Assembly (NCBI GenBank): GCA_030144725.1
Contig: JASKMD010000002.1
Coordinates: forward strand, 5,087,362-5,151,361
Source of the DNA: Haematococcus lacustris
Lineage: Eukaryota > Chlorophyta > Chlorophyceae > Chlamydomonadales > Haematococcaceae
Reading direction: 5' to 3'
DNA: 64,000 bases
The translations under genes were made by a program, and so were the position numbers. How positions within the stretch are numbered: the first letter of the stretch is position 1; each line of letters opens with the position of its first letter. This document shows positions 10,701 to 24,100 of this stretch, piece after piece. The notes beneath the pieces were generated by a model. It was given only the letters and a program-made list of their open reading frames with translations. It made no database searches and was not told the DNA's origin.

Positions 10701-13700
10701 CACTGCGTGGGAGGGGGACCCTGCTGTGTTGTCTAGCAGCCATCAGCAGGCCTGAAGTGAACAGCAGCAGAGAGGAGTGGTGTGTAGTGCAGGCAAGCCA
10801 GCCAGCATGACAGCCGTGCACGCACAACAGTATAGACACCAACATAGACACCTGTACGCCTACACCTGTATAGAACACTGTTCAGCCATGCACATGTTAA
10901 CTGCCTGTTTCTCGTCTCATCCATTTTCACAGCACGCTTGTCCTCCTGCAGGCTTTGGCATTTCTATGTTTCTGTCGCCTATCTTTGCCTCCATCCCTCC
11001 TTTTGCCACCGGACCCGCCATCGTGCTTGTGGTGAGTGTTGATCGCCCACAGCCAGCCCCTCCACTGTTACAGTACCCATTGCTGTGCATGGGGCTTATG
11101 TCCCTAGACCTGACTCTGCACTGGGCCCTGCAGGGCGCCATGATGATGGAGCACTGCCGCTACGTGCACTGGGCAGACATCCGCCAGGCTGTCCCCGCCT
11201 TCCTCACCATTGTGCTCATGCCCCTCACCAACTCCATTGCCTACGGTACTGCCCTGACCATGCCTGCCACGCCTACCTCCCCCTAGCTTACCCTGATCTG
11301 ATCATCCGCCTGACCTTTCCCTGCTGTAGCCAGGTGTTGACTTGTGCATCAGCAGCCGGCATGTGTGGCATAGCTCACAAACGCGCTGCACCCAATGTCA
11401 TCCTGCCCATATCCCACACCTCACCAAGCACAGCCTCCCTTGACTTCAGCCGTGCTGAGTACCTAGTGAGAGTCTGAACCAGCTCAGGCACGCTGTACTC
11501 ACTCAAGCTTAGCCGCCGGTGTGACCCAGCTTGACCACCTCACACCTGACCTAGCCCAGTGTGACGCCCTATGACCTGGCTGTGCCTGACCTAGCCCAGT
11601 GTGACGCCCTATGACCTGGCTGTGCCTGACCTAGCCCAGTGTGACGCCCTATGACCTGGCTGTGCCTGACCTAGCCCAGTGTGACGCCCTATGACCTGGC
11701 TGTGCCTGACGCCCTATGACTGGGCTGGTCTGCAGGCCTGATTTGTGGCCTGGGCTTCACCATATTCTTGTGGTGCATGGACACCATCTTTGAGGTAGGA
11801 GGCCATGTTGATCATCACCGTACACCACGCCAGGCCACCGTTCTGCTCTGCCCTGCCGAGCACCGCACACCACACTGAACATCAGACAAGTCTGCTGTCT
11901 GGCTGTTGAGAGACAGGAAGAGGAGCAGACCGCTGTGGCTGATATGTGGTGGTAGTGGTGGTGATGATGATTGGCACCAAGGTGGGAATAGGGGATGCAG
12001 CATGGCATTGGTTGATCGAGTTGGTTGGCTGGAAATGGGAGGTTGCTGCAGTGCTGACGTAATGCTGATGAGGCATGTGGCTGGTGGGATGTGGGTGTAG
12101 CCAGGGATGTGGCTGGTGTGCAGGCGCAAGCTGCGACAGCCCTCCAGCAAACAAGCACAGCGGCCTGTGCTGCCCTCAGCTCTCCCCACCCTGCCCTTGC
12201 AGGTGGTGCTGGTGCTGACCGGGCGCTACAAGGGGCAGAAGACGCTGTACCATGTGTGGCTGGACTCCATGTCTCAGGTCTACATCGCACTGGGCAAGGA
12301 GGAGGTGGGGGAGCAGGCTGGGGGAGGAGGGGCAGCAGGCTGGGAGGAGGAGGGGCAACAGGTTAGGTGGAGGTGGGGCGGCAGGCTTGGGGGAGGAAGG
12401 GTGAAGTCCAGATGGAAAGCCAGCTGAGAGGCACATCACTAGGACTGGTATAGAGCTCTGTACGACTCTGTTGGCATAGCTTTACAGGGGCAGCAGGCTG
12501 GGAGGAGGAGGGGTAGCAGGCTGGGGGCATTGCAGCAGGCTGCGAGGACCTGGGTTGAATAAGAGGTGAAAAGCCAGTTTGAAAGTACTTTCCTGGCAAC
12601 TCAGTCATGCAGGGGCTACCAGTTTGAGTTGAGGCTGACGGCTACATGCAGCTAGGGTGGCTGCCATATCGTTGGTGTTGCTTCTGCATCTAGCTGAGCT
12701 TGGCAAGACAACATGCATGTTGCCCTGGCTGCTTGCGTGCCACAGCAGCACATGCATTGCCAGCAAGCGCTGCCTGCCTGGCCCTCTCCCCTGACACTGC
12801 AGACACTGCGTAGGGACCTGCCAGGCTTTGAACCAGTGGAGGTGCTGGAGGTGGAGGCAGACTCTCACCTGCAGGAAGCTGCAGCAGATGAGGCACGCCT
12901 GATGCAGCTGGCTCAAGAGCGAGTAAGTGCTGCCTGCCTGCCTGCCTGCCTGCCACTGCCTGCTTATCACGCTCTGGTGGGTATTGCTGCAATCATATCA
13001 ACAGAGGGCAATGTACTTGCTCACATATGCTTGCCTGGCCGTGGGCCCCTCGATGTGATCTGCTTCCAAGCCCCTTGCTGTAACTTTGATGTGATGTGCC
13101 TCCAAGCCTCATGCTGTGATCTTGATGCGATTTGGCTGCAGGCTGCGGAGTTGGAGGCGATCCATGAGCGCCGTATGGCTGAGGAACGAGCGAAGATGGC
13201 TGCTGTCAAGGCTGCACACGATGCCAAGATAGCTAAAGAGGAGGAGGAGAAGCGCAGAAAGGCAGAGCTCATACGCCGCAAGCAGATGCGCAAAGCCGCA
13301 TCAGCCAACGCCGCAGCACATGCCTCAACCATGAATGGTGGTGACGCACAAGGTCCGGACTCTCCACCAGGCAAGGGGCGGATACCTGACCCCACTCGAC
13401 CTGGCAGCCCCCCATCCCCCTCCGGACCAGACTCCGGCCAAGTGCCCCGCAAGCACAGCCATGGCCACGGCATCGCCCTGCGGCACCACGTGTCGCTGCC
13501 CCACCACCGCACCCCCAGCAGCCCCCGGGCCGGCCCCAGCCCCGCCAGCCTCAGCTCTCAGCACAGCCTGGCAGCAGAGGGGAGCGCTGGCCCCTCACCG
13601 GTGCCAGGTGTGGGTGGGCTGCCTCAGGGGCACCACCCTGCCCTCCACTCTGTCGCATCACATGAGGTGGTGCTGCACCTGCCACTGCCCCCACCAGGCC

Positions 13701-13810
13701 AGGCAGGGCTAGACCCCTTGCAGGATGGAGACGACAGCGCTCATACTGACCCACTGTCTGCCTTTGATGAGGAGGGGAGGGGCAACAGCTCGCCACACAC
13801 TAAGCCATGA
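4792..13810 (+). CDS. AZG-type adenine/guanine (purine) permease, NCS2/AzgA family, with long C-terminal tail
   Basis: A multi-pass plasma-membrane purine importer related to plant AZG1 and bacterial/fungal AzgA. Exons placed by splice sites and phase: 4792-4950, 5032-5092, 5184-5221, 5299-5358, 6245-6395, 7166-7329, 7837-7999, 8578-8693, 9397-9572, 9859-9984, 10156-10188, 10505-10688, 10952-11031, 11134-11245, 11736-11794, 12203-12304, 12803-12922, 13142-13810. One or more exons between 5359 and 6244 are unresolved, because the phase must change from 0 to 1. Family signatures in order: [103 protein letters not shown] with EGGRTGITA, and [20 protein letters not shown]. The first intron uses the weaker donor AAG|GTCTTG. 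The last three exons add about 297 residues: a charged Glu/Lys/Arg-rich helix ([19 protein letters not shown]), then a Pro/Ser/His-rich tail. Total is about 860 residues against roughly 580 for plant AZG1. Direction and exact substrate are inferred from the family. Confidence 0.9.
6691..7029. mobile_element. 339 bp MITE with TA target duplication (Tc1/mariner-like), inside a permease intron
   Basis: Terminal inverted repeats begin CTGTAGTGATACGCCCTGTT on the left and end aacagggcatatcactacag on the right. TA flanks both sides (6689-6690 and 7030-7031). Internal sequence is shared, in inverse orientation, with the 606 bp copy at 61167-61772. It carries no transposase and is expected to be spliced out with the intron between exons 6245-6395 and 7166-7329. 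Confidence 0.8.
7466..7525. repeat. Short direct duplication, gctgtggatgcatctag
   Basis: Two copies of a unit of about 30 bp containing gctgtggatgcatctag and accgc, within a permease intron. No function is evident. Confidence 0.5.
9194..9230. repeat. (GCAT)n microsatellite
   Basis: About nine uninterrupted GCAT units in the permease intron before exon 9397-9572. Alternating purine-pyrimidine DNA of this kind is often length-polymorphic. Confidence 0.9.
11545..11721. repeat. 40 bp minisatellite, four full copies plus a partial one
   Basis: The unit starts cctgacctagcccagtgtga and repeats at 11545, 11585, 11625 and 11665, with a truncated copy from 11705. It lies just before the acceptor of permease exon 11736-11794. 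The copies are almost identical, so expansion was recent. Confidence 0.9.
12305..12560. repeat. G-rich imperfect repeat in a permease intron
   Basis: Repeated gcaggctgggaggaggaggg-like blocks follow the exon ending at 12304. Clustered G runs make G-quadruplex formation on the + strand possible, which is an inference from composition only. Confidence 0.5.
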
Positions 13811-15182
13811 CAGGCAGCAGGTCAGGGAAATGAGTTGCCACTCTACACTGAGCTAGGCAAAGGTGAGCAGACAGAGAAGTAGTTGGACTTGAACAAAGAA
13901 GTGGTGAGGTGGGACTGATGGTGGCGAGGCACAGCAAGCTTAGCATTATGTTGTGTGTTGACAAGAGCATGAGGTGGCAGTGCGCTGGACTGCGGCGAGA
14001 GCAGGGGCCCTCAACTCCGTGCTGGCGCCGCCATAAAGCGAGGCTGCCGCAGCAGTCAGAACCAGCCCTGCTCCCTGCAGGGTGTTGCTGCTAGTGCTAC
14101 TGCTAGCTCCCCAGCCCTGCAGTGTTACTACCACTGCTTGATGAGTACTACTGCTTGATGGGAATGGTGTTGGCCAGTTGGAATGACGGGGACGCAGGGT
14201 GGTGAGCTTCGGAGTGGTGGAGGGCAGCCTCCCTTGCCTGCGATGGTGTGGCCACGCCCTGCCATGCCTGCTGCAGCGACATGCTCTGACACCTCTGTCA
14301 CAGACAGACGATCTCCAAAGGGCCAGGGGCGGCCAGGCGCTATGCATGCAGCCCAGAGGATCCTGTTGTAGGACAACACCTGAGGAGTACTCTACATTTG
14401 CATTCGCGTGTTGCATGCATACAGTAGTCAATGTGCCACATCAGGGGTCATCAGTTGAGGGGAGATAGGTGTAGCCATACCTGGCCTGGGACTGGTGCCT
14501 GGTATTGCCTGACCTGGCTAGACCAGCCTTGCCTGAACAGAATCCCAATGTTGCTAAACCTTTGCCAAGCATGTCCTGATCAGGTTATCAATGCTGACTG
14601 GTCTAAGTATCAAGTGTCACAGGCTAGCAGAACTGCTACGCTAAGGTGCGCTGGACTGTGGCCAAGCCGAGGTCCGTGAAAGCGTTGAGAAGCTCGTTGC
14701 TGTGAGGAAAGTTGCAAACGTGAAAACGCCCACAGCATGGGATGCTAGGTGCCTATGTGGTGCGAATGGGTTTACACGATTTCATCTGCAGGGACCGGCC
14801 TGGAATCTGAGGCCCAGCCTTACCGTGTGAGCAGGAGTAGGCTACTCCAGTCAGTGCAGTTTATTTGTAAACATGTACCTCGTGGCCTTCCCCTGCTTGT
14901 CCAGACACTGTGTTCTCATTGGATTGTATGGGTACGCAGCATGAATGGGAATGCTTACATGGTTAGCACCCTGCTGCCTAGCTCATTTCTCCCGTCCCTT
15001 TTCAAAGTCAGCTTTACATAATGTTTTGGAACAGGGTCCATGCAGGGTCAACTCGCCGTGCTCATCAGTGGCATAGAGACAGGTGGCTTGATATAGACAG
15101 TCTATTGGGCACCAGTTCAAATGCGAACCAGCTAATACTTAGACCGACGACGGGAAGCATTTGTCCGCGGCGCATAGTTACA
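13811..15182. other. Intergenic: permease 3' region and upstream region of cyclase A
   Basis: No domain-bearing frame is seen. TGTAA at 14866-14870 is the usual green-algal polyadenylation signal, but it lies about 1 kb after the permease stop. A block starting at 15034 (gggtccatgcagggtcaact) is conserved upstream of cyclase B and of its truncated duplicate, so it may belong to the promoter or 5' leader. Confidence 0.4.
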
Positions 15183-18100
15183 ATGCCAACGCATGGAGCT
15201 TGGTGCCTAGTCCTTGCTGTTCTGCTCTGCCGGGACTTCGGGGTAGCGGTTGGCGCGCAGGCCTCGCAGTCGTGCAGCTGCAGTGAGCCGGTACAGCGCG
15301 CCAGCGACCAATGCTTCGAGAACACCGCGCGCTTCGTGGCGTCCGTAGCTGACCGGTGCGCCGGGGAGGGCGCGCACTGCGCAAGCTGGCCCCTCAACCC
15401 TGACAGTCAGGCAGAGCACATTGCACCACTAGCCTGCTGGATGTCACGTGTCCTGCTGGGCACTGTGCCAGCAGTAGTGCCTCCTTTTCTCTCAACCACA
15501 CCTCCCAACCTGCTGCTGTCAGCCCCAACGACATCAGCCTGGGATTGGGGCTGCCAACAAGTGTAACATGACCTTAGGATCCCCGCCTTCTTTCCGCAGG
15601 GTTAAAGCTGTGGTACAAAACACAGGTACAGCTGCAGGCATCCAGACCTACTTACAGAACAGCACAAACAGCCTGCTCAATGCATGCTTTAACACCGCCG
15701 CAGCACCTCTCAGAGTAAGCATGTTATAGTGGCTTGCAGGGAACGAGCTGGCTTGTGCCAAGGAATTGGGCCTGACCTGCCGTGACCTGAGTACACATGG
15801 CTAGCATCAGGGAGGGCCTGGCACCATCTTCACCCCACTGATGCTGCCACCACTGGCTGCTATGCTGACTTGCAAAGCATGCACATGCTGCTGCAGCCAC
15901 TGCGTATCCTAATCATGACTGAATATGCCAGCCTGGCTCAAGCCATTACCAGCCAGTTTACAGCCAGCACAGGCATCCCAGTCACCATCCAGTCAACAAA
16001 CTACAAGCAGAGGACGGAATGGCTGGCAGTCTTTGTCAATGGTCTAAGCACAGCGGTAAGCATCAGCCCGCCCTTGTCAGGGAGGAGCGGCAGTAGCTAT
16101 AATCCCTTGCTCATGTGCTGCTGGCGGCTGCAGGGCAACAGCACAGGTCCAGACTTTGATGCCTTGATGTTCAGTGCTGCAATGATTGGTGATTTGGCCA
16201 GCGCTGGGGTGCTAATGGACCTACAGCCCTTCATCAATGGTGACGCAAAGCAGGTAGGGCAAGAGGAGCAGGTGGTGACACATTACTTGCCCATCACCTG
16301 TATTCATCTTGACCCCTGCTTGTGGCTGGCCTGCAGGTGGTGGACTGGAATGACCTGCAGCCCTACCAGAGAACAGTGAGCTCTGTGTACAAAGAGCAGG
16401 TGATAGCAGGTGGACAGCAAGTCCTGATGTTAGCTTGAGACACATTTCACATTCCCATTGCAAAAGCAGTGGTCCTTCTTACTGGCAATACATATTGTAA
16501 TGTTGTATGTTGCCAAAGGGTTGCCATGCTGTATTGTAATGCCCGTCTATACCTCTACACATGTGCAGGTGGTGGGCATCCCGACTGCAGAGAATCCCTT
16601 CATCATGTACATCAACTGGCCGCTGCTGACCTCAGCGTACAACATCAGCCGGCCCACCCTCAGCCAGCCTGGGCGGCTGTCCTTCTACCCTGACACCTGG
16701 CAGGAGCTGATCAGCGTCATGCAGCGGGTAAACGCCACAGCCAGCGACCCAGCCACAGGCTTGCCCCGCCATGCACTATGCCTGCCTCTCCAGATCAGCA
16801 TCACCTTCCTGCTCCAAGCTGTGATGGCCAGCATCATGCAGACGCAGGGCTACACCCAGAGCTTCCTGTATGACCCACTGACGCTGGAGCCCCTCACCAA
16901 CAACACCGCCATGCAGCAGGTGATGCCCAGACCGTGCATTGCAATCAAATGTAGCTCTAATGAGCAGCAGGCTGACATGTGACTACCTTTGCTCCTTGCT
17001 ATCCACAGAAAACAGGTGGTGTCATGCAGGCCATGCAGTGGAGTGTTGCCACCAACGGAAGGTTGACTTGTGACCTGCCCTTACTCCTTGCAGGCTCTAC
17101 GCATCACTAGCGAGCTTTTCCCATTCATCAGGACGTTTGAATCAGCTGATGTCGTGGACATGAGCCAATGTGCCATAGCCCTGGCTGGAGACGAGGTCTT
17201 CAAGTCCCTCGGTGCCTCACGCAGCAACCGCCAGTTCATGGGGTAATGTTGCTTTCCACCCCATCGCCGACACGCCTTGGCCGTGACCATCACCGCTTAC
17301 ATCATTACACAGCAGTCACATGTCGGCTCTTCTGAAGCACACTAATGTTCTTGGCGCCTAATGTTCTTGGCGCATTGCTAGCCACAGCGCACTAAGGCCT
17401 ACGGCCTGCACTGATGCCTGGGCTTGGGCCACGCGTGCTAGGTCAAGTGCACATCACCCACAGGCCTAGGTGGCACCCTGCCAGCCTGTCCCACCTGCCC
17501 AGCCACATGGGTCCTGTGATAAACAACAGCTGACAAACAACAGCTGCCGTGCAAGCGAGATGAGCCAGCCAGCCAGCCGGACCGCATGAATGGCCAGCTG
17601 CGCTCATACAACTCTGCAGGCTGATCACATCACACATGGGGCGTGAACAGGTGGTGCTGAACACATCTAGTGGTTGCAATTGCTGCTCGGTCAGAGCCCA
17701 GGACATGCTGGAACACAAGCCCAGGAGCCCAGGACATGCTGTGTGCACTGTATTGCTGCACTTACTCCTCCTTGCCACCAGCAGCTTGCACTCTTTCATC
17801 TGCTGTGTGCTGTCCTACTGTAAGATGCCAGGCTGTATGTTCAGCTTCGGGCTGTTTCCCTGTGCCCCTGCAGGCAGCTGTCCATGTCCCCGCTGCCTGC
17901 CAGCACTGATGTGCTGGACCGGTCCACCATGCAGCTGGTGCCCTGCACCCAGGAGCTGTGCAACAGCCAGCGGGCCACACAGTAAGCCAGCGGGCCCTGC
18001 CCCGTGGTTGGGCTAAGTCACACATTAGGGTATAGGGAACAGGGCAGGGCCACACAGGGCAACATCCGAGGTCTGCTTGCCATTGGGCAGCCTGCTGGTC

Positions 18101-21100
18101 ATGTTGATCATCAGTGCAGGACCCCATCCTTTCTGTGGCAATTATCACAGATACTTTTGGCAATTATCACAGATACGCATACGCCACCGGGGAGGATGTT
18201 GACATGGCCTCCGGGTGCGCCCCGGAAACTGGCAACCCTCCCAACCCACCTCCACCTGTCTCTGGTGGGAGGGTAGCATGGGAACGCCCTGAGGTTACTC
18301 TCCTTTCTTTATGCACGTCCAATGGCGATGGCATAGTCTTTCTTTCTTTCTTTCACGTTGACACCAGACCCTGAGCACCAAGTGGAACCCAGCAGCGCGC
18401 CACACCCTAAGCCCTTAACCCTCATCCTTCTACATTGCAATCATCGCACATAGATATCCCACTGTGGCAGCCAGCAGCGCACTACATCCACACAAGGCAG
18501 CAGCCATCAGCACCTTATCTGGCTGCTCTCTCCGCTCTTCCTTTTCCCTATCACTGTCATGACATGACTTTGCCAATACACCTCCCTGGGTGCCTCAAGC
18601 CTACACCAGCAGTGAAGCGCCCTCTTTTGCTCAAGGCATGCGTGCATGCAATGATTGCAGGCTGGGTGGGCAGCTGGCAAACCTGTCACCGTGCAGACAT
18701 AGGGCGTCTGTCTTCCTTGGCATGAGCTCCCAAGTGCCTGAGCAGCTGAAGTCAGCCACCTACAACCTCATCGCCTTCATAGGTGCGCCATGGCTGTAGC
18801 TCTATCGCCTTCATAGGTGCGACACTGGCAGCTCTCCATGCAGCTTGCCCTGGCTTGCTAAGGCTTATACAGCAACCCCCTTGGTTTTGTGTGTGTGTGC
18901 AGGCAGTCCTGGCATTATGAAGGTGAGCACCGTTGAGCAGCTACTGCTGGCTGCTTCAATGCATACAAAGCAACCAATAATTAACAATGTAAACACGCCA
19001 ATGCCTGCGCTTGGCTGTGCAGCAAGTGCTTCAGATACCAGCAGTACCAGCCGCTCCGTTTCGAACCTCAGGTGTGTAGTGTGTTCAGTCGAGAGCCAGG
19101 TCATCATTCCAGGCTGCAGAACCCTTCAGTACATGCACCCTAGGGACCCAAGGGTGTTCAATGACCCCTACCCTTGGACTGGCTGCTGACAACTGCAGGC
19201 CTTCTTGCTCTGGAAGGCGGTCAAGACCCCATACAACAGCCAGGTCAGGTGCTGTCAGAGTAGACACTGTCATCACTGCGGTTGCTGCTAACCACCAGCC
19301 TAGTTTGTTGGATGGGAAGCGGGCGTTGGGCAGCGAGGCATCTAGCAGACCAAACTAGGTCATCAACAACAAGCACTCGACATCATCACGCACGCTGAAG
19401 CAAATTCCCAGCAGGGCTAGAGGGGGGTTGGATGCCGGCTGGGGTAGGGGCTATGGCCTTGACATGTTATGATTTCCAACTACATTTAGTATTATTCTAC
19501 CTATTGGGCACCGGGTGACCAAATACAGTAAGACAGCGGTTTCTTCCTGTGCCATGTATTGCTACCTGTCTATAGGCCTCAATGCGTGGCGCAGCCAGGG
19601 CTATAACTACTCTGACGTGGTGGTGAGTGATGGACTTGCAACCCAGCTGCAGCCAGTGCGTAGGGCGGCCGGTCTATCCCCAGCATCTGATCCTGACTAA
19701 CAAGAAATTTACATAAACCTGTCCTGTATCATGGCACTGTGGCCAGCTGGTGTGAACAGCAAGTGCTCAAGACAGAAGTGAAAAAGAGTAAAGAGTGGCT
19801 ACCTGTATAGCTATCGTTGTCTCTGTCTTTGTCAGCTACCCTGACGTGGTGGTGAGTGCAATGGATGCTTGAATCCACAGCCCTGTTTTTATTACATGTG
19901 TTGTGCAGGGTTGAAATGTTGATGTGAAGCGGTTGTGTACTATCAGCCAGCTGCTGTCGGCAGCAAGCAGTCACTGGAGCTGCTACATGTAGCTGTACTG
20001 CTGTCTGCTCCAGGCCTTCAACAGGGCACTGCGGCAGATCCTGCAGCTGCCAGGCACAGCCATGGACATCCGCGTTGCATGTGAGTGGCTTGTCTGACTG
20101 AAATTGCTGGCAGGCAGCATAAGTGAGGACAGCCATGCCCTTTTTTGGAGCAATTTCACTGCCATGGGGACGCTGCAATGCCTGAATGACAACTCATGGA
20201 GACACACATTATGGCAAGGTGCATGTCCCTCACAAAATCAAGGGGCCTGAGCTGGTGCACACTTTCCTGCTTGAAACACGTGTATTGTCTGATATCTATA
20301 CGGTGCAAAACACCCAGTATCACGTTTTTAGTATGCACAACAAGAGCATGTTGTGTGCAAAACAAGAAGTGTAACAATGACACAGCACAACATATCCTTT
20401 ACATTCTGTGAGTGGTGCATTTGCAGGGCATCGTGACCCGTTCGTGACTCTCCGATCTCATCTGACATTCCTGCTCCCCTACTCCTTTCCAAGCATGGTG
20501 TGGTGCCCAACATGGCAGCAGTCTAAGGCAGCAGTGATTGCCATGAGGGCAGTAAAGCAGGACCATGCTAGGCAAATGGGGGTGGTGACACATCCCCTAG
20601 AGCCAGCCTCTGCTGCTGCACCACCTGGATTGCAGGTGTCTGGCAGTGCTGGCAGCCCCTCCAATGACACCATCGCTGCCATTGCTGCTGCAATGGACGC
20701 CATGACAATTGGTCTGCGCCTGATTCGCGACACTGTCGCTGGCGGAGCAGAGGCCTTCAGGGAGCAGCTGTGGGGCACCACTGGCTTTGTGCCACCCGCC
20801 CTTCCACCGCCACCCTCACCTCCCAGCCCTCCTATGCTGGCAGGTATGCAGCAAGCTGTGCTCTACCACAATGCAGTGCCTCACCCCCTACAGTTATATT
20901 GTCAACTCTAGCCTTTGCTGCTGGCTCACTGTCAGGCTGTGGTTGTGGCTGCAGGTTCGCCTGGCCTCAGCAAGCGTGAGACATCCATTGTGATTGCTGT
21001 GTCTGTGGTGGTGTGCTGCCTGGTGCTGGGGCTGCTGGGCATCATCACAGTCCACTGGCGCCGTCATGCCCGGCTACAACGCTCCCTGCTGGGCCATGTG

Positions 21101-24100
21101 CTGCCGCCTGCTGCGGGCGACAAAGCCACCCTGGTCATCACGGACGTGCAGGGCTCCAGCAAGCTCTGGGTGAGGCCTGCCTCATGTCCCGCCTTGGCAA
21201 GCGGCACTCTGACTCCTGGCTGAGCACAAACAGCGGCTACCAGCAGGGCAGGGGTGACGATGCTGGTCCTGACTGGCTGACCCTGGCTGCAGGAGGTGCT
21301 GCCTGCCATAGTGGTGGAAGCCAGCATGAAGCTGCATGACAACCTGGTGGGTTGGCGTCCATCCCTCAGGCAATGCTTGTAATGTGTACACCAATAGAGT
21401 GGCAGCCAATTGGCCATGATGTGCTCATTTCTCATGAAGCTCCCCATATTGCTACCCATTGGCCATGATGCTCCTTTCTCATTAGCTCATTCTCACGACA
21501 TGCAACCAAAGATCATTGCCTGTAGTCTCCACACGAAAACTGTGATGCCCATATGATGACTATGCTGGCCAGTGCTGGCTCACAGCCCAGCTCTCGGTGC
21601 CACTTACCCGGGTGCAGCCATGACTGGGTTGGCTGGTATGTTATAAAGATAGGTTCTTGTTGTCAGGGTGGCCCCTACCCGTTTGACCCTACACCACAGC
21701 CCTGCCCATTGAACCATCTTCACCGCAGATCAGGCGTCTGGCCCAAGACCACGCAGGCTATGAGTTTGGGACCGAGGGTGACAGGTGCGGACAGCAAAAG
21801 CAATGGCAGCTGAGATGTAACTGCAAGCAGTGGGATAAAACTGGGCCTGTGTATGCTTGTCATGTCCGCAGCTTCCTCTTGTGCTTTCATACCCCCGCAG
21901 CAGCCGTCCGCTTTTCAGCACAGCTGCAGGTGAGCCCTGGCCAATTGCCTAACGTCTCAGCCTACTGTGTATCGTAAGCTGCTGTCAGCATGCTGTGCAC
22001 CTCACCGCTGCCTGCCCATGTCTTGCAGGAAGCTCTCCTGTTGTGCACGACGTGGCCGGCGGAGCTGCAGGTCGCCGGCAGTCCCGGCCTGCCTCTGCAC
22101 CTCGCGTCAGTGCACACCGGCAACAGCAAGTCGTCCTCCGGAAGTGCCCCGCAGCACTCGTTTATCAACCTGGCATCAGCAGCAACGACCTGGAACGGCC
22201 ATGACCGCGCTTCACCCCCGTCATACACAGCCAGTGCGCTCCTCTCGCGCACGGCAAAGTCGCTTAAGATTTTGCGATTTGGCCCAAAAGCGGATGAGCG
22301 CAGCCGGGTCAGCTCACAGTCGCCAGTCGACCTGGCGCAGGAGTACAGCCGGCACAGCGGCGAGGGCAGCGCGTCGCAGCCCTCGCGCCGCAGTGGTAAT
22401 GGTGCAGCGGCGGTGGTCCCGGAGCAACTGCTACAGCAGCGACTGAACCCAGTCTTCTCAGCGGTATTGAGTCACCACAGCACCTCAAGCGCCACAATTG
22501 CACACCAGGTTCAGCCTACAGCATCACATCCATCCTCACAAAGCATTAACATTCAGCTGGTCCAGCCACAACAGCAGCAGGCGGCACCTGGGCGCAGCAT
22601 AGCGGTACATGCCGTTGAGGTGCGTCACCCAGATGTGCCCTTGGCTTGGCTTCAGAATGGCCAGGCAGCTAACTCAAATTGGATATGACTTGTGGATGTG
22701 TCATGGATTGGATTTTCCCCTGCTGCTGCGCAGGGCCTGCTGAGCCTGTTCGCCCACCAGCCGACAGCACGTCCGGCTGGGCCCCTTGATGGCAAGCTCA
22801 GCACTGTTGTCAGCTCAAACAGCTACATCCCTCCACCTCAGGTGAGCATAGCCATCCCTTTGCTATGCACCTGATGCTGCTGCTGGCACTTGTGTGCGAG
22901 TATGGCACATGGATGGAAATGTCTTGCATGTGCCTCTCAAATGCCTGCAGCCCTCCCCATTGCAGGACCACGCTAACTCCTGTAGTGGTGCTGCCACCAC
23001 CTCCCAGCTAGACATGTCCACTGCCTCGCACTCAGCGCTGGGTCAGGGCTGTGTGGGCTGGCAGCGGCTGTGCGCCCTGTACCGGGAGGTGGGGCCAGAG
23101 GCGCCGGCTGCCCTCATGGTGCTGGCGGGGCTGCGGGTGCGGGTGGTGAGTGCGCCTGCCTGGCAGGGCCCTGCCTGACACTGCAGCACAGCAGGTGGCA
23201 GCACTGAATAGCAAGCAGCTGAGGCAGAACCTGTAACAGTACATCATCCAAGCATCTAGGCAATTCAGGCGTTGACTCACACGTTGACCTGCAGCTGTCT
23301 GCCCTGTTCTACTAATAAAATCCTTAGCAAGATAGGTTGATCAGCTAGAGTGCCTGAGAAGAGAAGCATGGACGTGGATGGCTGTCTCTGGCCCCAGCCC
23401 AGCTCCGCTGCAGCATTGTGTGTGGTGTACTTGGTGTTGCAGGGCCTTCACACCGGGCTGGCTGCCAGTGAGGTGCTGGTGCAGAGCCGCATGGGCGCCA
23501 GCGCCACCACCTATGGCGGGGCAGCCCTGGAGCTGGCCAAGGCAGTGCAGGTGAGGGGCTGATGCCTACACTGCCTGCTCAGCTGCCTGCTCAAGTGGGC
23601 AACACACCGCTGGCTGCTTGCTGACGCCCTGGCCCGCAGGCCTGTGCTCATGGTGGCCAGATCACACTCAGCGCCTCCACCTTCCTCAAGGTGGGCTCTG
23701 CACCAGTTTGCCCTCACATGCCACTCATGGCCACCTCACTACCTCCCAATGGCTGCAGAATGACCTTGACATGCCACGTTCACCATGCTACCCGCACAGC
23801 ATCAGGTGCAGTGAGGACCATATCACAACTCTTGTTCTTGTGTGTGTGGGATTGTCAGCTCAGCTGGTGGTGTTGGCTGTGCAGCTGCCTGTGGAGGAGC
23901 TGCGGGCTGCCGGCATCAGCGTGGTGCACATGGGCAAGCACCTGGTGGCATCAAGGGAGGGCAAGCCTGAGGTGGTGCTGGACCTGTACTGCGCCACACT
24001 GGGCGCCCCGGCCCATGCTCACCGGCTGTGGGCCCTGGGGCCGCTCAGGTGGGGCAGAGCACCTGGTGCCATGCATGGCTGCCACTGTGCCAGATGCCCA

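Noticed and set aside
12713..13141. Upstream extension of the permease final open frame
   Set aside because: Exon 12803-12922 and the intron to 13141 have clear splice borders; the continuous frame is accidental.
15021..15182. Upstream ATG at 15021 in frame with the cyclase A first exon
   Set aside because: The ATG at 15183 begins a good signal peptide and aligns with the start of B; the region before it matches the leader of B.
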